Positions 1-8,650 of a stretch of 64,000 nt of DNA are shown piece by piece. The stretch is taken from the NCBI GenBank assembly GCA_963714155.1, contig OY970236.1:806001-870000 (forward strand), read 5' to 3'. The translations under genes were made by a program, and so were the position numbers. How positions within the stretch are numbered: position 1 is the first letter of the stretch; each line of letters begins with the position of its first letter. Below the pieces are notes generated by a model. That model had not been told where the DNA came from. It did not search any database and saw only the letters and a program-made list of their open reading frames with translations. The DNA comes from VRUE01 sp963714155. GTDB lineage: Bacteria; Actinomycetota; Thermoleophilia; Solirubrobacterales; 70-9.

Positions 1-141
1 GCCGATGATTTTGGCGATTTCGTTGGGGCTGGCAGTGCCTTCGTTGAGGATCGCGAGGGCGTCGATCCTGATCCGGTGGCCGACGGCGTAGGCCACCGCC
101 TCGTCGATGCTTCTCCTTTGCCCCTTTGCGGTCGTCGCCAA
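1..141 (-). CDS. Winged-helix (ArsR-like) transcriptional regulator, N-terminal part
   Basis: A minus-strand frame is open from a TTG at 141 to the window edge (47 codons). A GGAGG Shine-Dalgarno lies 7 bases upstream of the TTG. The peptide starts MATTAKGQRRSIDEAVAYAV and continues with RIDALAILNEG and SPNEIAKIIG. The pattern 'hxxRxxhLxxLNEGxASPNEhAKxhG' is typical of the first helices of ArsR/HTH_20 winged-helix regulators. Only the N-terminal third is visible, so the effector is unknown. Palindromic AT-rich sites just upstream (222-262) could be its own operators. Confidence 0.6.
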   Translation of the reverse strand, partial: MATTAKGQRRSIDEAVAYAVGHRIRIDALAILNEGTASPNEIAKIIG

Positions 142-221
142 GGCTGATCCTCCAGTCAAGAGCTATTTAAGTGGTAAGGCGGGCCGGAGGATAAGCAAGT
201 TTCCCTGACCGGCGACCCTCA

Positions 222-262
222 CACTAAGTGATCCCTCAATACTTAAGTTTTTTTTAGTATTG
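222..262. promoter_or_regulatory. Palindromic AT-rich sites, candidate operators
   Basis: CACTAAGTG (222-230) is a 9-base palindrome. ACTTAAGT (241-248) is a perfect 8-base palindrome. CAATACT (237-243) and AGTATTG (256-262) form a perfect 7-base inverted repeat around the T-tract. The related word TTTAAGTGG occurs at about 165-173. This is the AT-richest stretch of the left end and lies between the divergent HTH gene and a possible small ORF. Operator function is inferred from symmetry and position. Confidence 0.35.
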
Positions 263-311
263 CGCCTGAACCCGGTCCGTCGGGCAGGAGAGCGAAGGGA
301 GGTGAGCTGGG

Positions 312-371
312 ATGACGATCAGCACCGTGAACGCGATCGTGCCAAGCGTGCAGGTTTTCAAGCACAACTAG
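312..371 (+). CDS. Possible 19-residue small peptide
   Basis: A strong ribosome-binding sequence, GGGAGGTGAG (297-306), precedes an ATG at 312. The frame encodes MTISTVNAIVPSVQVFKHN and stops with TAG at 369-371. No family is recognised. The peptide is too short for codon statistics, so the only support is the quality and spacing of the Shine-Dalgarno and the stem-loop directly downstream (386-420). Confidence 0.3.
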   Translation: MTISTVNAIVPSVQVFKHN

Positions 372-385
372 ATGCGCCGATGGGG

Positions 386-420
386 GCGGGTCGGCCTGCC
401 AGGAGAAGGGGCCGGCCCGC
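386..420. terminator. Stem-loop between small ORF and mrp, probable bidirectional terminator
   Basis: GCGGGTCGGCC (386-396) pairs with GGCCGGCCCGC (410-420), 11 pairs with one G-T wobble and a 13-base loop. It sits 5 bases beyond the mrp stop and 15 bases beyond the stop of the plus-strand small ORF. There is no T-tract, so the role is inferred from position and stem strength. Confidence 0.45.
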
Positions 421-424
421 TTCG

Positions 425-1573
425 CTACTGGACGACGGGAAGCGGCGTGCCGCTGACGGCAGGTGCTTCGGCGACGGCGGGAACTGCCTGCAGAACCGGC
501 AGCTCCTGCGGCGTGGCGGCGACAATGCCGCGCGCGGCTTGCCGGATCGCCTGCGCAGCGGGAGAGTCCGGCTCCGCCGTCGCCAAAGGGGTGCCGTTGT
601 CAGCGTGTTCGCGCAGGGGCTCGGAGATCGGAACCTTGCCCAGCAGGGGGATGTCGAGCTCGTCGGCGAGGAGCTGTCCGCCGCCCTCGCCGAAGATCGT
701 GAAGCGCTCGCCGTCCGGCGTCGTGAAGCCGGACATGTTCTCGATCGCGCCGAGCAGCTCGAGGTCGAACTTGGCGGCCATGTCGGCCGCCCGCTTGGCG
801 ACCGTCTGGGCCGCGGGCTGGGGCGTGGTGACGATCACGAACTTCGCCTGGGGCAGCAGCTGGGCCAGGGTCATCGAGACGTCGCCGGTGCCGGGCGGCA
901 GGTCGAGCAGCAAGTACTCGAGCTCTCCCCAGGCGACATCCTCGAGGAACTGCTGGATCGCCTTGTGCAGCATCGGGCCACGCCAGACGACAGCGGAGTT
1001 CTCCTCAACGAAGAAGCCAATCGACATCACCTTGACCCCGCCCGCCGCTTCCAGGGGCAGGATTTTGCGCTCGCCGTTGACCTCGGGTTTGCTGTTGACC
1101 CCGAGCATGCGCGGGATCGAGTAGCCGTAGACGTCGCAGTCGAGAGCGCCGGAGGGATGCCCTTCGGCAGTCAGCGCGGCGGCCAGGTTAGCGGTCATCG
1201 TCGACTTGCCGACCCCGCCCTTGCCGGAGGCGACGCAGATCACGTTTTTCACCTGGGCGAGGGCGCCGGCGGGCAGCTTGCCGCGGCCGAGCGTCTGCTG
1301 CAGGCTCGATTTCTCCTCGTCGGAGAGGACGTCGAAACCGACGGCAACCTCGGTAACGCCGTCGAGCTCGGAGACCTGTTTGGCGACGGCCTGTTCGAAG
1401 TGGGAGCGGATCGGACATCCAGCCGTGGTCAGCGAGACCACGACCTCGATTCGGCCGCCCTCGCGAACGTCGATCGAGCGGACCATGCCCAGCTCGACGA
1501 TCGAGCGGCGCAGCTCGGGGTCGATCACGGCTCGCAGCTTCTCGGTTATCTGATCCTGCGTCGGAAGTGACAT
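425..1573 (-). CDS. mrp: Mrp/NBP35-type Fe-S cluster carrier ATPase
   Basis: P-loop ATPase of the Mrp/ApbC family, which carries and inserts Fe-S clusters in the cytoplasm. From the ATG at 1573 (382 residues), an N-terminal MIP18/DUF59 domain (about 5-85, IDPELRRSIVELGMV) precedes the deviant Walker A GKGGVGKS at 117-124 and the DLPPGTGD motif. The C-terminal CPxC cluster ligands of many Mrp proteins are absent: the segment reads ENMSGFTTPDG. Loss of these cysteines is, from memory, common in actinobacterial homologues. An ATG at 1582 and an upstream extension to 1648 are alternative starts; none has a clear Shine-Dalgarno, so the mRNA may be leaderless. Confidence 0.93.
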   Translation of the reverse strand: MSLPTQDQITEKLRAVIDPELRRSIVELGMVRSIDVREGGRIEVVVSLTTAGCPIRSHFEQAVAKQVSELDGVTEVAVGFDVLSDEEKSSLQQTLGRGKLPAGALAQVKNVICVASGKGGVGKSTMTANLAAALTAEGHPSGALDCDVYGYSIPRMLGVNSKPEVNGERKILPLEAAGGVKVMSIGFFVEENSAVVWRGPMLHKAIQQFLEDVAWGELEYLLLDLPPGTGDVSMTLAQLLPQAKFVIVTTPQPAAQTVAKRAADMAAKFDLELLGAIENMSGFTTPDGERFTIFGEGGGQLLADELDIPLLGKVPISEPLREHADNGTPLATAEPDSPAAQAIRQAARGIVAATPQELPVLQAVPAVAEAPAVSGTPLPVVQ

Positions 1574-1693
1574 TGAGGCCATTCTCGCAAAGGCGCCGCG
1601 GCGGCAGCCCGCGGGGGGTGTGCTGTGGGAAGGGGAAGAGATCTGCACCCCGCCGGCTTAGGCCCCCACATGTCGTCGAGTGAAGGGGGAGTC

Positions 1694-3955
1694 ATGTCAG
1701 GCACGCGGGGCGGCCTTGGCCGCATCGTCGCGATGGGAATCGCATTGGCGCTCGCGCTGTTGCTGCTTATCGCCAAGGAGGCAACCGCGGGCAAGTACTC
1801 GGTCGCCCAGTGCGGTTGGCACGTCGGTGCCGACGCTGACTGGGCCGACAGCACCGGTGGGGCGAAGTTCCGCTCCGATGCGTACTGCGCGACGCCGCCG
1901 AGCTCTGACCCCTTCGATGGTGCCCACCTGAAGAGCTTCACCCGTGATGGACAGGGGACCGTGTCAGGGACGCGCTACGCGCGCTGGCGATGGACTGCCC
2001 CGGAAGGCACCGGCATCACGCGGGTCAGTGGTACCTGGTGGCACGCGCTGCACGACGGGATTGAGCAGCGGATCGGCGTCGCCAACTCGAGCGGCGGCTT
2101 CGATGTGTTCGCCGCGGCGTCCACCACCGACGTCGCCGCTCGCGACTTTGTCGTCGGCTTCTCCACCCCGATGCCCGCACTCGAGGACCGCCTGCTTTGC
2201 GCCAAGGCCGAGAGCAAGTGGTGCAGCCTCGATCCCGGCTCTTGGTCGGCGGTGCGGGCGCTGACGATCACGATCGAGGACAACTTCTTCCCCGACCACT
2301 CGATCGGCGGCGAGATGCTCGCGGGTGGTTGGCTGCGAGGCGAGCGCCGGCTCGATTACAGCGCCTTCGACGGTGGCTCCGGAATCAAGCGGACGGAAGC
2401 CGTGATCGACGGCCGTCCGGTCTTTCCCCACGATCATCCCTGCAACGTCGTCTCGGTCAGCGGCGAGCTGCGGGGGACGACAATGCAGCCCTGTCCGACC
2501 CACCGCTTCGGCTATTACCCGATCTCGACCACGGGGTTCACCGACGGTTCTCACATCGTCAGTCACTGTGCCACCGACTTCGCCGACAACGTGAGCTGCG
2601 GGCGAGCACAGTCGATTCAGATCGACAACAACCCACCGGCGCATCCGCGTGAACTCGCCCTTGCCGGGGGCGATGGATGGCGGCACACGAACGACTTCGA
2701 CCCGGCTTGGGTCAATCCCGATCAGGGCCCGGCGAGCCCGATCGGCGGCGCCTTCTGGCGCATCACCGGCCCGGCCGGCTACGACAGCGGCACCAAGTTC
2801 GTCTCCGGTCACGATCTCCACGGGCTGCAGAACCTCTTCGTCCCCCGCGCCGGCGTCTACTCGCTGGGCATCTGGCTGCGGGATGAGGCGGGCAACGAGA
2901 CCGCGTCCTCGGCGGCTTCACTGCCGCTGCGCTTCGACGACGTACCCCCAGGCGTCGCTTTTGAGCCAGCCGCCGCCGGGGACGCGGTTCCGAGCCAGAT
3001 TGCCGCCCAGGTCAGCGACGCTCATTCCGGTCCGGCAAGCGGGGAAATCCACTACCGCCGGCTCGGCAGCGAGCAGTGGACGGAGCTGCCGGCGAAGCTC
3101 CAGCGCGGCGCGTCTGCGGACAGCGCTGCGTTGCTTGCCCGCATTCCCTCCGATCTGACGGCGGGGACCTACGTGTTTCGCGCCGATGCCGTCGATGCGG
3201 CGGGCAACGCGTCGAGCACCACGCGCCGGGTGGATGGCACCGAGATGACCGTGCGCAAGCTGCCCGGCAGTCCGGTAGCCGGCGTCAAGCGGGCCGAGCC
3301 GGCGCGAGCCAAGGCGCGCATCTTCGCCCGGCTGCGCTGGCGCCGCCGCAGCGGAACCGAGTTGACGGTGCCGTTCCGGGTTGCCGCCTCGCTGACCGGC
3401 CGGCTCCTCGACGCGGAGGGCGTCGGTTTGGCCGAGCGGACGCTGCAGGTCATCTCCCGGCCCTCTCGGGGGGCGTTGGGAAAGGCGGCGGTCGATGCCG
3501 TGAAGACCGGTCCGCACGGTGGGTTCCGGCTGCCGCTGCCAGCTGGCCCCTCGCGCCGGATTGCCGTGGCTTTTCGTGGCGATACGGGACTCGATGCTGC
3601 CGAGCGGAGTCCGCTGACGCTCCGGGTCCGGAGCGGCATCGATCTTCGCCTCACCCCGCGTCAACTGCGCACGGGGGAGGCAGTGCATCTCAGTGGTCGC
3701 GTGCGCAGCCTCGGGGCGCCGCTTCCACGCCGGGGCAAGCTCATCGCGATCCAGTACTACGAGTCCGCCGCGAAGCGTTGGCGCCCGGTGCTGGTTGCGC
3801 GCAGCGATCACGCCGGCCGTTTTCACGCTATCTATCGGTTTCGCTACGTCAGCGGGTCGGCCAATATCAGGCTTCGGGCGGCGGTCCTCCCGGAGGAGCA
3901 TTGGCCCTACGCGCCGGGGGCTTCCAAGCCGATTCTCGTTCGCGTAACCGGGTAG
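1694..3955 (+). CDS. Large secreted protein with C-terminal Ig-like domains
   Basis: About 753 residues from ATG 1694, which follows AGGGGGAG. An ATG at 1670 is an alternative. The N-terminus is a signal peptide: a short basic segment, a hydrophobic core (IVAMGIALALALLLLIA) and a cleavage region at KEATA-GKYS. The mature part begins VAQCGWHVGADADWADS and has paired cysteines (QCGW, AYCAT, LLCAK, KWCSL, HPCNVV). Several later modules contain GSGIKR, DEAGNETAS and DAAGNAS, which resemble Ig-like or bacterial surface repeats. No catalytic motif is seen, and I do not recognise a function. It is followed after 10 bases by the cyclophilin gene. Confidence 0.75.
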   Translation: MSGTRGGLGRIVAMGIALALALLLLIAKEATAGKYSVAQCGWHVGADADWADSTGGAKFRSDAYCATPPSSDPFDGAHLKSFTRDGQGTVSGTRYARWRWTAPEGTGITRVSGTWWHALHDGIEQRIGVANSSGGFDVFAAASTTDVAARDFVVGFSTPMPALEDRLLCAKAESKWCSLDPGSWSAVRALTITIEDNFFPDHSIGGEMLAGGWLRGERRLDYSAFDGGSGIKRTEAVIDGRPVFPHDHPCNVVSVSGELRGTTMQPCPTHRFGYYPISTTGFTDGSHIVSHCATDFADNVSCGRAQSIQIDNNPPAHPRELALAGGDGWRHTNDFDPAWVNPDQGPASPIGGAFWRITGPAGYDSGTKFVSGHDLHGLQNLFVPRAGVYSLGIWLRDEAGNETASSAASLPLRFDDVPPGVAFEPAAAGDAVPSQIAAQVSDAHSGPASGEIHYRRLGSEQWTELPAKLQRGASADSAALLARIPSDLTAGTYVFRADAVDAAGNASSTTRRVDGTEMTVRKLPGSPVAGVKRAEPARAKARIFARLRWRRRSGTELTVPFRVAASLTGRLLDAEGVGLAERTLQVISRPSRGALGKAAVDAVKTGPHGGFRLPLPAGPSRRIAVAFRGDTGLDAAERSPLTLRVRSGIDLRLTPRQLRTGEAVHLSGRVRSLGAPLPRRGKLIAIQYYESAAKRWRPVLVARSDHAGRFHAIYRFRYVSGSANIRLRAAVLPEEHWPYAPGASKPILVRVTG

Positions 3956-3965
3956 GGTGACGCCC

Positions 3966-4424
3966 ATGTCACAGGCCACCCTTCACACCAGCGCCGGGGC
4001 GATCGTGCTCGAGCTTCACGACGAGGACGCGCCGAAGACAGTCGAGAACTTCCGCAAGCTCTCGGCCGACAAGTTCTACGACGAACTGGTCTTCCATCGG
4101 GTGATCCCGGACTTCATGATCCAGGGAGGCTGCCCTGAGGGAACCGGCCGTGGCGGCCCCGGCTACACCTTCGAGGACGAGTTCAACCAGCACAAGATCG
4201 AGCGCGGGGCGCTGGCGATGGCCAATGCCGGCCCCAATACCAACGGCTCGCAATTCTTCATCGTCACCACCGGCGCGGCGCCCTGGCTCGACGGCAAGCA
4301 CACGGTCTTTGGCCGCGTGGTCGAGGGGATGGACGTGGTCGACGCGATTGAGTCGAGTGAGACCGACGCTTCCGACCGTCCGCTCGAGGCGCAGACGATC
4401 GAGCGGGTCGAGCTCTCCGAGTAG
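3966..4424 (+). CDS. Peptidyl-prolyl cis-trans isomerase, cyclophilin type
   Basis: Single-domain cyclophilin of 152 residues that isomerises X-Pro bonds. The hallmark FHRVIPDFMIQGG is at 43-55 (catalytic Arg45, Phe50, Gln53), followed by GTGRGGPGYTFEDE and NGSQFFIVT. There is no signal peptide, so it is probably cytoplasmic. The ATG at 3966 is preferred over an in-frame start at 3957 because it matches the family start and has GGGTGA upstream. Its TAG stop directly abuts the stop of the convergent channel gene. Confidence 0.93.
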   Translation: MSQATLHTSAGAIVLELHDEDAPKTVENFRKLSADKFYDELVFHRVIPDFMIQGGCPEGTGRGGPGYTFEDEFNQHKIERGALAMANAGPNTNGSQFFIVTTGAAPWLDGKHTVFGRVVEGMDVVDAIESSETDASDRPLEAQTIERVELSE

Positions 4425-5174
4425 TTAGTTCGGCGGCGGAGTCTCCGTCGCCGGCTCGTCTCCGTCGCGACGCTCGCGGCGCCGTCGGATCGCCTCGCCC
4501 GGGCGCCAGAGGCTGACCAGGCCGGCGACGAGGGTAACCAGGAAGATCTGCCCGGCCATCATCTCGAAACCGGAGATCAAGCGGCCCGGCTGTCCGCCGG
4601 GAACGAGGTTGCCGTAGCCGGTCGTGGTCAGGGTCGTGTAGCTGAAGAAGAGGAAGTCGGAGCCGGTCGGGTCCGGGTGGCCTTCGAAGAAGGGCCCTCC
4701 CTGAACTCGCTCGATCACGCCGTAGAGGAAGGTGAAGAGGATGCCCAGCACGGCGTAGACGCTGAGCGCACCGAGGATCGTGCGCGAGCCCACCTCGGGG
4801 GCCATGACGACGCGGCGCAGGACCGCCCCCATTGCCAGGGTCAAGAGGGAGACCTGGATCAGCGTCGCCAGGTTGAGCCAGTCGTGGTTGCCGGAGGCAG
4901 CTCCAACCGCGGCGAGAAGAATGGTCAGCCCCGAAAGTGCCACCGCCAGGCGCACGAGCGGGGGTCGCACGTGCGAGCTGGTCAGTGCGACCACCGAGGT
5001 GGCGCTCGTCGCCACGGTGAGGATGACCGAGGTCCAGCCGCGGTTGTCCAGCAGCGATGCCAGCACGTAGGTGATCAGGACCAGGACGAGGACCAGCCCG
5101 AAGGCGTCGCTGACGCGCTCCGCTCGCTGCATCCATCGCTCACGCCTGCGCGCCCGGCGCGATGCCGTCTCCAT
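4425..5174 (-). CDS. Two-pore-helix type potassium channel (Ion_trans_2)
   Basis: Membrane protein of about 249 residues with roughly five or six hydrophobic segments (25-42, 49-65, 75-92, 103-119, 138-155, 202-222). The selectivity filter TTTGYGN (183-189) lies between the last two helices, as in K+ channels. The N-terminus is very basic (RRARRRERW). The C-terminal tail is charged, with no RCK/TrkA-N domain. ATG 5174 is chosen because the GTG at 5252 would overlap the divergent methyltransferase start. Gating and physiological role are not visible. Confidence 0.85.
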   Translation of the reverse strand: METASRRARRRERWMQRAERVSDAFGLVLVLVLITYVLASLLDNRGWTSVILTVATSATSVVALTSSHVRPPLVRLAVALSGLTILLAAVGAASGNHDWLNLATLIQVSLLTLAMGAVLRRVVMAPEVGSRTILGALSVYAVLGILFTFLYGVIERVQGGPFFEGHPDPTGSDFLFFSYTTLTTTGYGNLVPGGQPGRLISGFEMMAGQIFLVTLVAGLVSLWRPGEAIRRRRERRDGDEPATETPPPN

Positions 5175-5238
5175 CCCCGCACGTTCGGCTGGGGGCCGAG
5201 GTTTCCTGCTCCGGTGGGGCTCCTGATAGACCTCCACC

Positions 5239-5907
5239 GTGGTACAAGACACCTGGACTGCGGTCGATGACTACGTAACTGGCCTGCTGGCTCCGCCCGA
5301 CGAGGGGTTGGAGACAGCGGTGCGAGCCGGCGAGGCCGCAGGGTTGCCCCAGATCCAGGTCTCCCCGCCCCAAGGCAAGCTTCTCTATCTCTTGGCAAAG
5401 ACGATCGGGGCCAGATCGATCCTCGAGTTCGGCACCCTCGCCGGCTACAGCACGATCTGGCTGGCGCGGGCGCTGCCTACCGACGGACGCTTGATCAGCC
5501 TCGAGGCTGATCCGCGTTACGCCGAGGTGGCAGCGGCCAGCATCGCCGCCGCCGGTCGTGGCAATGTCGTCGAGGTCAGGGTGGGGGCAGCCCTGGACCA
5601 ATTGCCCCAGCTCGACGCCGAGGGGGCTGGTCCCTTCGACCTCACCTTCATCGACGCAGACAAGGTCAACACGCCCGAGTACTTCACCTGGGCGTTGGAG
5701 CACTCACGACCCGGCAGCCTGATCGTCGCCGACAACGTCATCCGCGACGGCCGCCTCGTCGATCTCGCCGACGAGGACCCAGCAATCACAGCACAGCGCC
5801 ACTTCCACGAGCTCCTCGCCGCCGAGCAGCGGGTCGAGGCAACGACGATCCAGACAGTTGGCGGCAAGGGCTACGACGGCTTCACCCTCGCTCGCGTAGT
5901 CGGCTAG
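5239..5907 (+). CDS. SAM-dependent O-methyltransferase, family 3
   Basis: A 222-residue class I methyltransferase of the COMT/CCoAOMT-like group. SAM motif I is ILEFGTLAGYSTIWLA (61-76). Next come ISLEADPRYAEVA (the acidic residue that binds the SAM ribose) and the metal-binding FIDADK. VADNVIRDG and GGKGYDGFTLA complete the family pattern. The substrate is probably a catechol-like or other small hydroxyl compound. The GTG start at 5239 lies 65 bases from the divergent channel start. No strong Shine-Dalgarno is seen. Confidence 0.9.
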   Translation: MVQDTWTAVDDYVTGLLAPPDEGLETAVRAGEAAGLPQIQVSPPQGKLLYLLAKTIGARSILEFGTLAGYSTIWLARALPTDGRLISLEADPRYAEVAAASIAAAGRGNVVEVRVGAALDQLPQLDAEGAGPFDLTFIDADKVNTPEYFTWALEHSRPGSLIVADNVIRDGRLVDLADEDPAITAQRHFHELLAAEQRVEATTIQTVGGKGYDGFTLARVVG

Positions 5908-5927
5908 CTCCACACGAGGGCCAACAA

Positions 5928-6016
5928 CGGAGGGGGAGGGATTCGAACCCTCGAGACGCCGTTAGACGCCTGCCGGTTTTCAAGACCGGTGCATTCAACC
6001 GCTCTGCCACCCCTCC
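5928..6016 (-). tRNA. tRNA-Ser(UGA)
   Basis: On the minus strand the acceptor GGAGGGG (6016-6010) pairs with CCCCTCC (5935-5929), with discriminator G at 5928. The anticodon loop CTTGAAA carries TGA. A long variable arm and the T-loop GGTTCGAATCC mark a class II serine tRNA. CCA is not encoded. Confidence 0.95.
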
Positions 6017-6092
6017 TGGGAGTAGGCGATCCGCCGATGCTAGACGCGATGGCCTATGACCGCGATCGCTCTAGATGATTGTATTGTCTGCA

Positions 6093-7247
6093 ATGCGTCG
6101 ATTGCTCATACTCGCCTCGGCGATGGTCTTCTTCGACGTCGTCTTCTTCTCGGCGATTGCGCCGCTGCTTCCTGACTACGTCTCCGATCTTGGGTTGAGC
6201 AAGGCGCAGGCCGGGGTGCTCTCAGCGGCCTACGCGGCCGGCACTCTTGTCTTCTCGCTGCCGGCGGGATTGGTGGCGGCCCGCTTTGGGCCGCGCCGCA
6301 CGGTGATCTCCGGGCTGCTCCTGCTTGGCGTAGCCAGCGTCGCCTTTGGCTTTGCTCACAAGTTCCTCTTGCTCGACGTCGCCCGCTTCGCCCAGGGTGG
6401 TGCGGGCGCGCTGATCTGGTCGGGTGCATTGACCTGGCTGGTCAGCGTCTCTCCGCCCGAGAAGCGGGGCTCGGTCATTGGCACCGCGCTCGGAACAGCG
6501 GTTGCGGGTGCCTTGTTCGGGCCAGCGCTCGGTGCCCTGGCGGCCACGGTGGGGACCGAGCAGGTCTTCAGCGGCGTGCTCCTGGTGGCCCTCGCCCTGG
6601 CCGCGTTCGCCGCCAGGCTGCCGGATGCCGAGGTATCCGAACACCAGGACCTGCGCGCGGTAGCGGAGACGATCTTCACGCGGCCGATCGTGCTCGCGAC
6701 CGCCTTCGTCGCGATCCCCTCGGTGATGTTCGGGGCGGTCGAGGTGCTGGTGCCGCTGCAGATCGCCGACCTCGGCGGCGGTCACGCCCTGATCGCCGCT
6801 GGCTTCATCGCCGGCGCGGCCCTGGAGGCGATCCTGGCGCCGCTCGCCGGCGGCTACTCCGATCGCGTCGGGCGGCGCACTCCGTTCATGGTCGGCCTCA
6901 GCATCTGCGCGGTGGCGATGGCCGCGGTGGCGATCGGGGGGGCAATGGGCGTGGTGATGGCCGGGCTGATCCTCACCTCGCTTGGCGGCGGCATCTGCTT
7001 TACGCCCGCCCTGACCATGCTCTCCGAGGTGGCCGAGTCGAGCAGCCTGCACCAGGGCTTCGCCGCGGGCCTCTCCAATATGGCCTGGGCGGCGGGCCAG
7101 GTGATCGGCGGCCTGGCCGGCGGTGGCGCCGCCAGCGTCGCCGGCAACGCGGCGCCGAGCCTGGTCATCATCGCCCTCCTGGTGGGAACAGTCTTCTATG
7201 CCTTTCGCGCTCTCGCTCCACCTACGATCCGCGCAGTCGAGGGCTGA
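6093..7247 (+). CDS. MFS transporter, 12-TM drug-efflux type
   Basis: About 384 residues, almost entirely hydrophobic, with twelve predicted membrane segments. The motif A loop after helix 2 reads GLVAARFGPRRT, and its second-half counterpart is GGYSDRVGRRTPF. This duplicated D/G-R-x-G-R-R pattern is the major facilitator signature. The length and lack of a large loop suggest a DHA1-like proton-coupled exporter, but the substrate cannot be read. ATG 6093 is chosen over ATG 6075; neither has a Shine-Dalgarno. Confidence 0.88.
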   Translation: MRRLLILASAMVFFDVVFFSAIAPLLPDYVSDLGLSKAQAGVLSAAYAAGTLVFSLPAGLVAARFGPRRTVISGLLLLGVASVAFGFAHKFLLLDVARFAQGGAGALIWSGALTWLVSVSPPEKRGSVIGTALGTAVAGALFGPALGALAATVGTEQVFSGVLLVALALAAFAARLPDAEVSEHQDLRAVAETIFTRPIVLATAFVAIPSVMFGAVEVLVPLQIADLGGGHALIAAGFIAGAALEAILAPLAGGYSDRVGRRTPFMVGLSICAVAMAAVAIGGAMGVVMAGLILTSLGGGICFTPALTMLSEVAESSSLHQGFAAGLSNMAWAAGQVIGGLAGGGAASVAGNAAPSLVIIALLVGTVFYAFRALAPPTIRAVEG

Positions 7248-7267
7248 CCGGGCTAGGCTCCCGCAGC

Positions 7268-8593
7268 ATGTCTTCTGGTACTAAGCAGGTACCGGCATCC
7301 GGTGCCTGGCGAAACTGGGCTGGCGACCAGGTCTGTGCTCCTTTTGAGCAGCTGCGCCCGGGAAGCCGTGAGGAGCTGGCCGAGATGATTGCCGCCGCTG
7401 CCGCGGCGGGGCGCAAGGTCAGCGTTGCCGGCAGCGGTCACTCCTTCACCGAGACGGCGATGACCGACGCCACGATGATCGATGCCGGTGCGCTGAGCGG
7501 CGTGATCGAGGCCGATCGCTCCTCCGGTCTGGTCAAGGTGGGGGCAGGGATGGTGCTCGCCGACCTCAACGAGCAGCTCCACGGGTTTGGCTTGGCAATG
7601 GAGAACCTCGGTGACATCGACCGCCAGACGATCGCCGGCGCGATCTCAACCGGGACCCACGGCACCGGCGCCAAGCTGCGCAACATCTCCTCGCAGGTGG
7701 TGGCGATGGAGCTGGTCCTCGCCGATGGCTCGGTGCGGGAGTTGACGGCAGAGAGCGACCCCGACCTGCTGCGCGCCGCCCGCGTCAGCATCGGCGCCCT
7801 GGGGGCGATCAGCTCGATCACCCTGCGCTGCCTTCCCGCCTTCACCCTGCACCGGGTCGACAGCCCCGCCCCGCGTGAGGAGGTATTGGACAGCTTCCAG
7901 GAGCGCGCCGACGCGCACGAGCACTTCGAGCTCTTCACCTTTCCCTACGCCGACTCGGCGCTGGTGCTTGAACGCAACCGCACCGAGGGCCCGCCCCGGC
8001 CGCGGGGCCGGACTGCAGCTTTTCTCAACGACGTCGTGCTGGAGAACTGGGCCTTGGAGGCGATCTCGGCCGGCGGCAAGGCCTTCCCGCGCGCGATTCC
8101 CGCCTTCTCGCGGCTTGCTGCCCGCCTTGCCTCTGGCAGCACCTCGACCGACCGCAGCGATCGGATCTTCGCCAACGAGCGTCGCGTGCGCTTCACCGAG
8201 ATGGAGTACGGCGTGCCCAGGGAGCACGGTCCCGAGGTCGCTCGCCGCGTGATCGAGTGGATTCGCTCCAACCGTTACCCGGTCTTCTTTCCGATCGAGA
8301 TGCGGGTCACCGCCGCCGACGATGCCCTGCTCAGCCCCTCGCACGAGCGCGACACTGCTTACATCGCCGTGCACCAGTACCGCGGGATGAAGTGGCGGCC
8401 TTACTTCGAAGCCGTCGAGGAAATCATGAACGAGTACGGCGGCCGTCCCCACTGGGGCAAGCGCCACTTCCAGACGGCGGCGACCCTGTCCGAGCGCTAC
8501 CCGCGCTGGGCCGACTTTCAGGCGGCTCGTGAGGAGCTCGACCCCGGCCACGTCTTCACCAACGAGTACGCCGAGCGCGTACTTGGCGCCTAA
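7268..8593 (+). CDS. FAD-dependent aldonolactone oxidase-like protein (ALO/GULO family)
   Basis: A 441-residue VAO-fold flavoprotein. The FAD-binding N-terminus contains VAGSGHSF (53-60); in this family the histidine commonly attaches FAD covalently. GTHGTG and SIGALGAISSIT follow. The C-terminal ALO domain ends with RPHWGKRHFQ, the conserved histidine-lysine active-site segment of D-arabinono/L-gulono-lactone oxidases. The likely reaction is oxidation of a sugar lactone or a polyol; alditol oxidases share this fold. Its TAA stop forms the left end of inverted repeat C3. Confidence 0.85.
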   Translation: MSSGTKQVPASGAWRNWAGDQVCAPFEQLRPGSREELAEMIAAAAAAGRKVSVAGSGHSFTETAMTDATMIDAGALSGVIEADRSSGLVKVGAGMVLADLNEQLHGFGLAMENLGDIDRQTIAGAISTGTHGTGAKLRNISSQVVAMELVLADGSVRELTAESDPDLLRAARVSIGALGAISSITLRCLPAFTLHRVDSPAPREEVLDSFQERADAHEHFELFTFPYADSALVLERNRTEGPPRPRGRTAAFLNDVVLENWALEAISAGGKAFPRAIPAFSRLAARLASGSTSTDRSDRIFANERRVRFTEMEYGVPREHGPEVARRVIEWIRSNRYPVFFPIEMRVTAADDALLSPSHERDTAYIAVHQYRGMKWRPYFEAVEEIMNEYGGRPHWGKRHFQTAATLSERYPRWADFQAAREELDPGHVFTNEYAERVLGA

Positions 8594-8650
8594 GAGAGCC
8601 AGAGCCAAGCAGATCGAAGACTCCGAGATGCACCGGCTATGGCTCTCTTA
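8591..8650. repeat. Family C hairpin element, short copy C3
   Basis: The arms TAAGAGAGCCA (8591-8601) and TGGCTCTCTTA (8640-8650) are a perfect 11-base inverted repeat. Both flanking convergent genes end inside the arms: TAA at 8591-8593 on plus and TAA at 8650-8648 on minus. The core on the minus strand carries CCGGTGCA near one arm and TTCGATCTGCTTG (8618-8606) near the other. These match the ends of the longer copies at 55079-55179 and 58915-59017. It probably acts as a bidirectional terminator. Confidence 0.6.
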
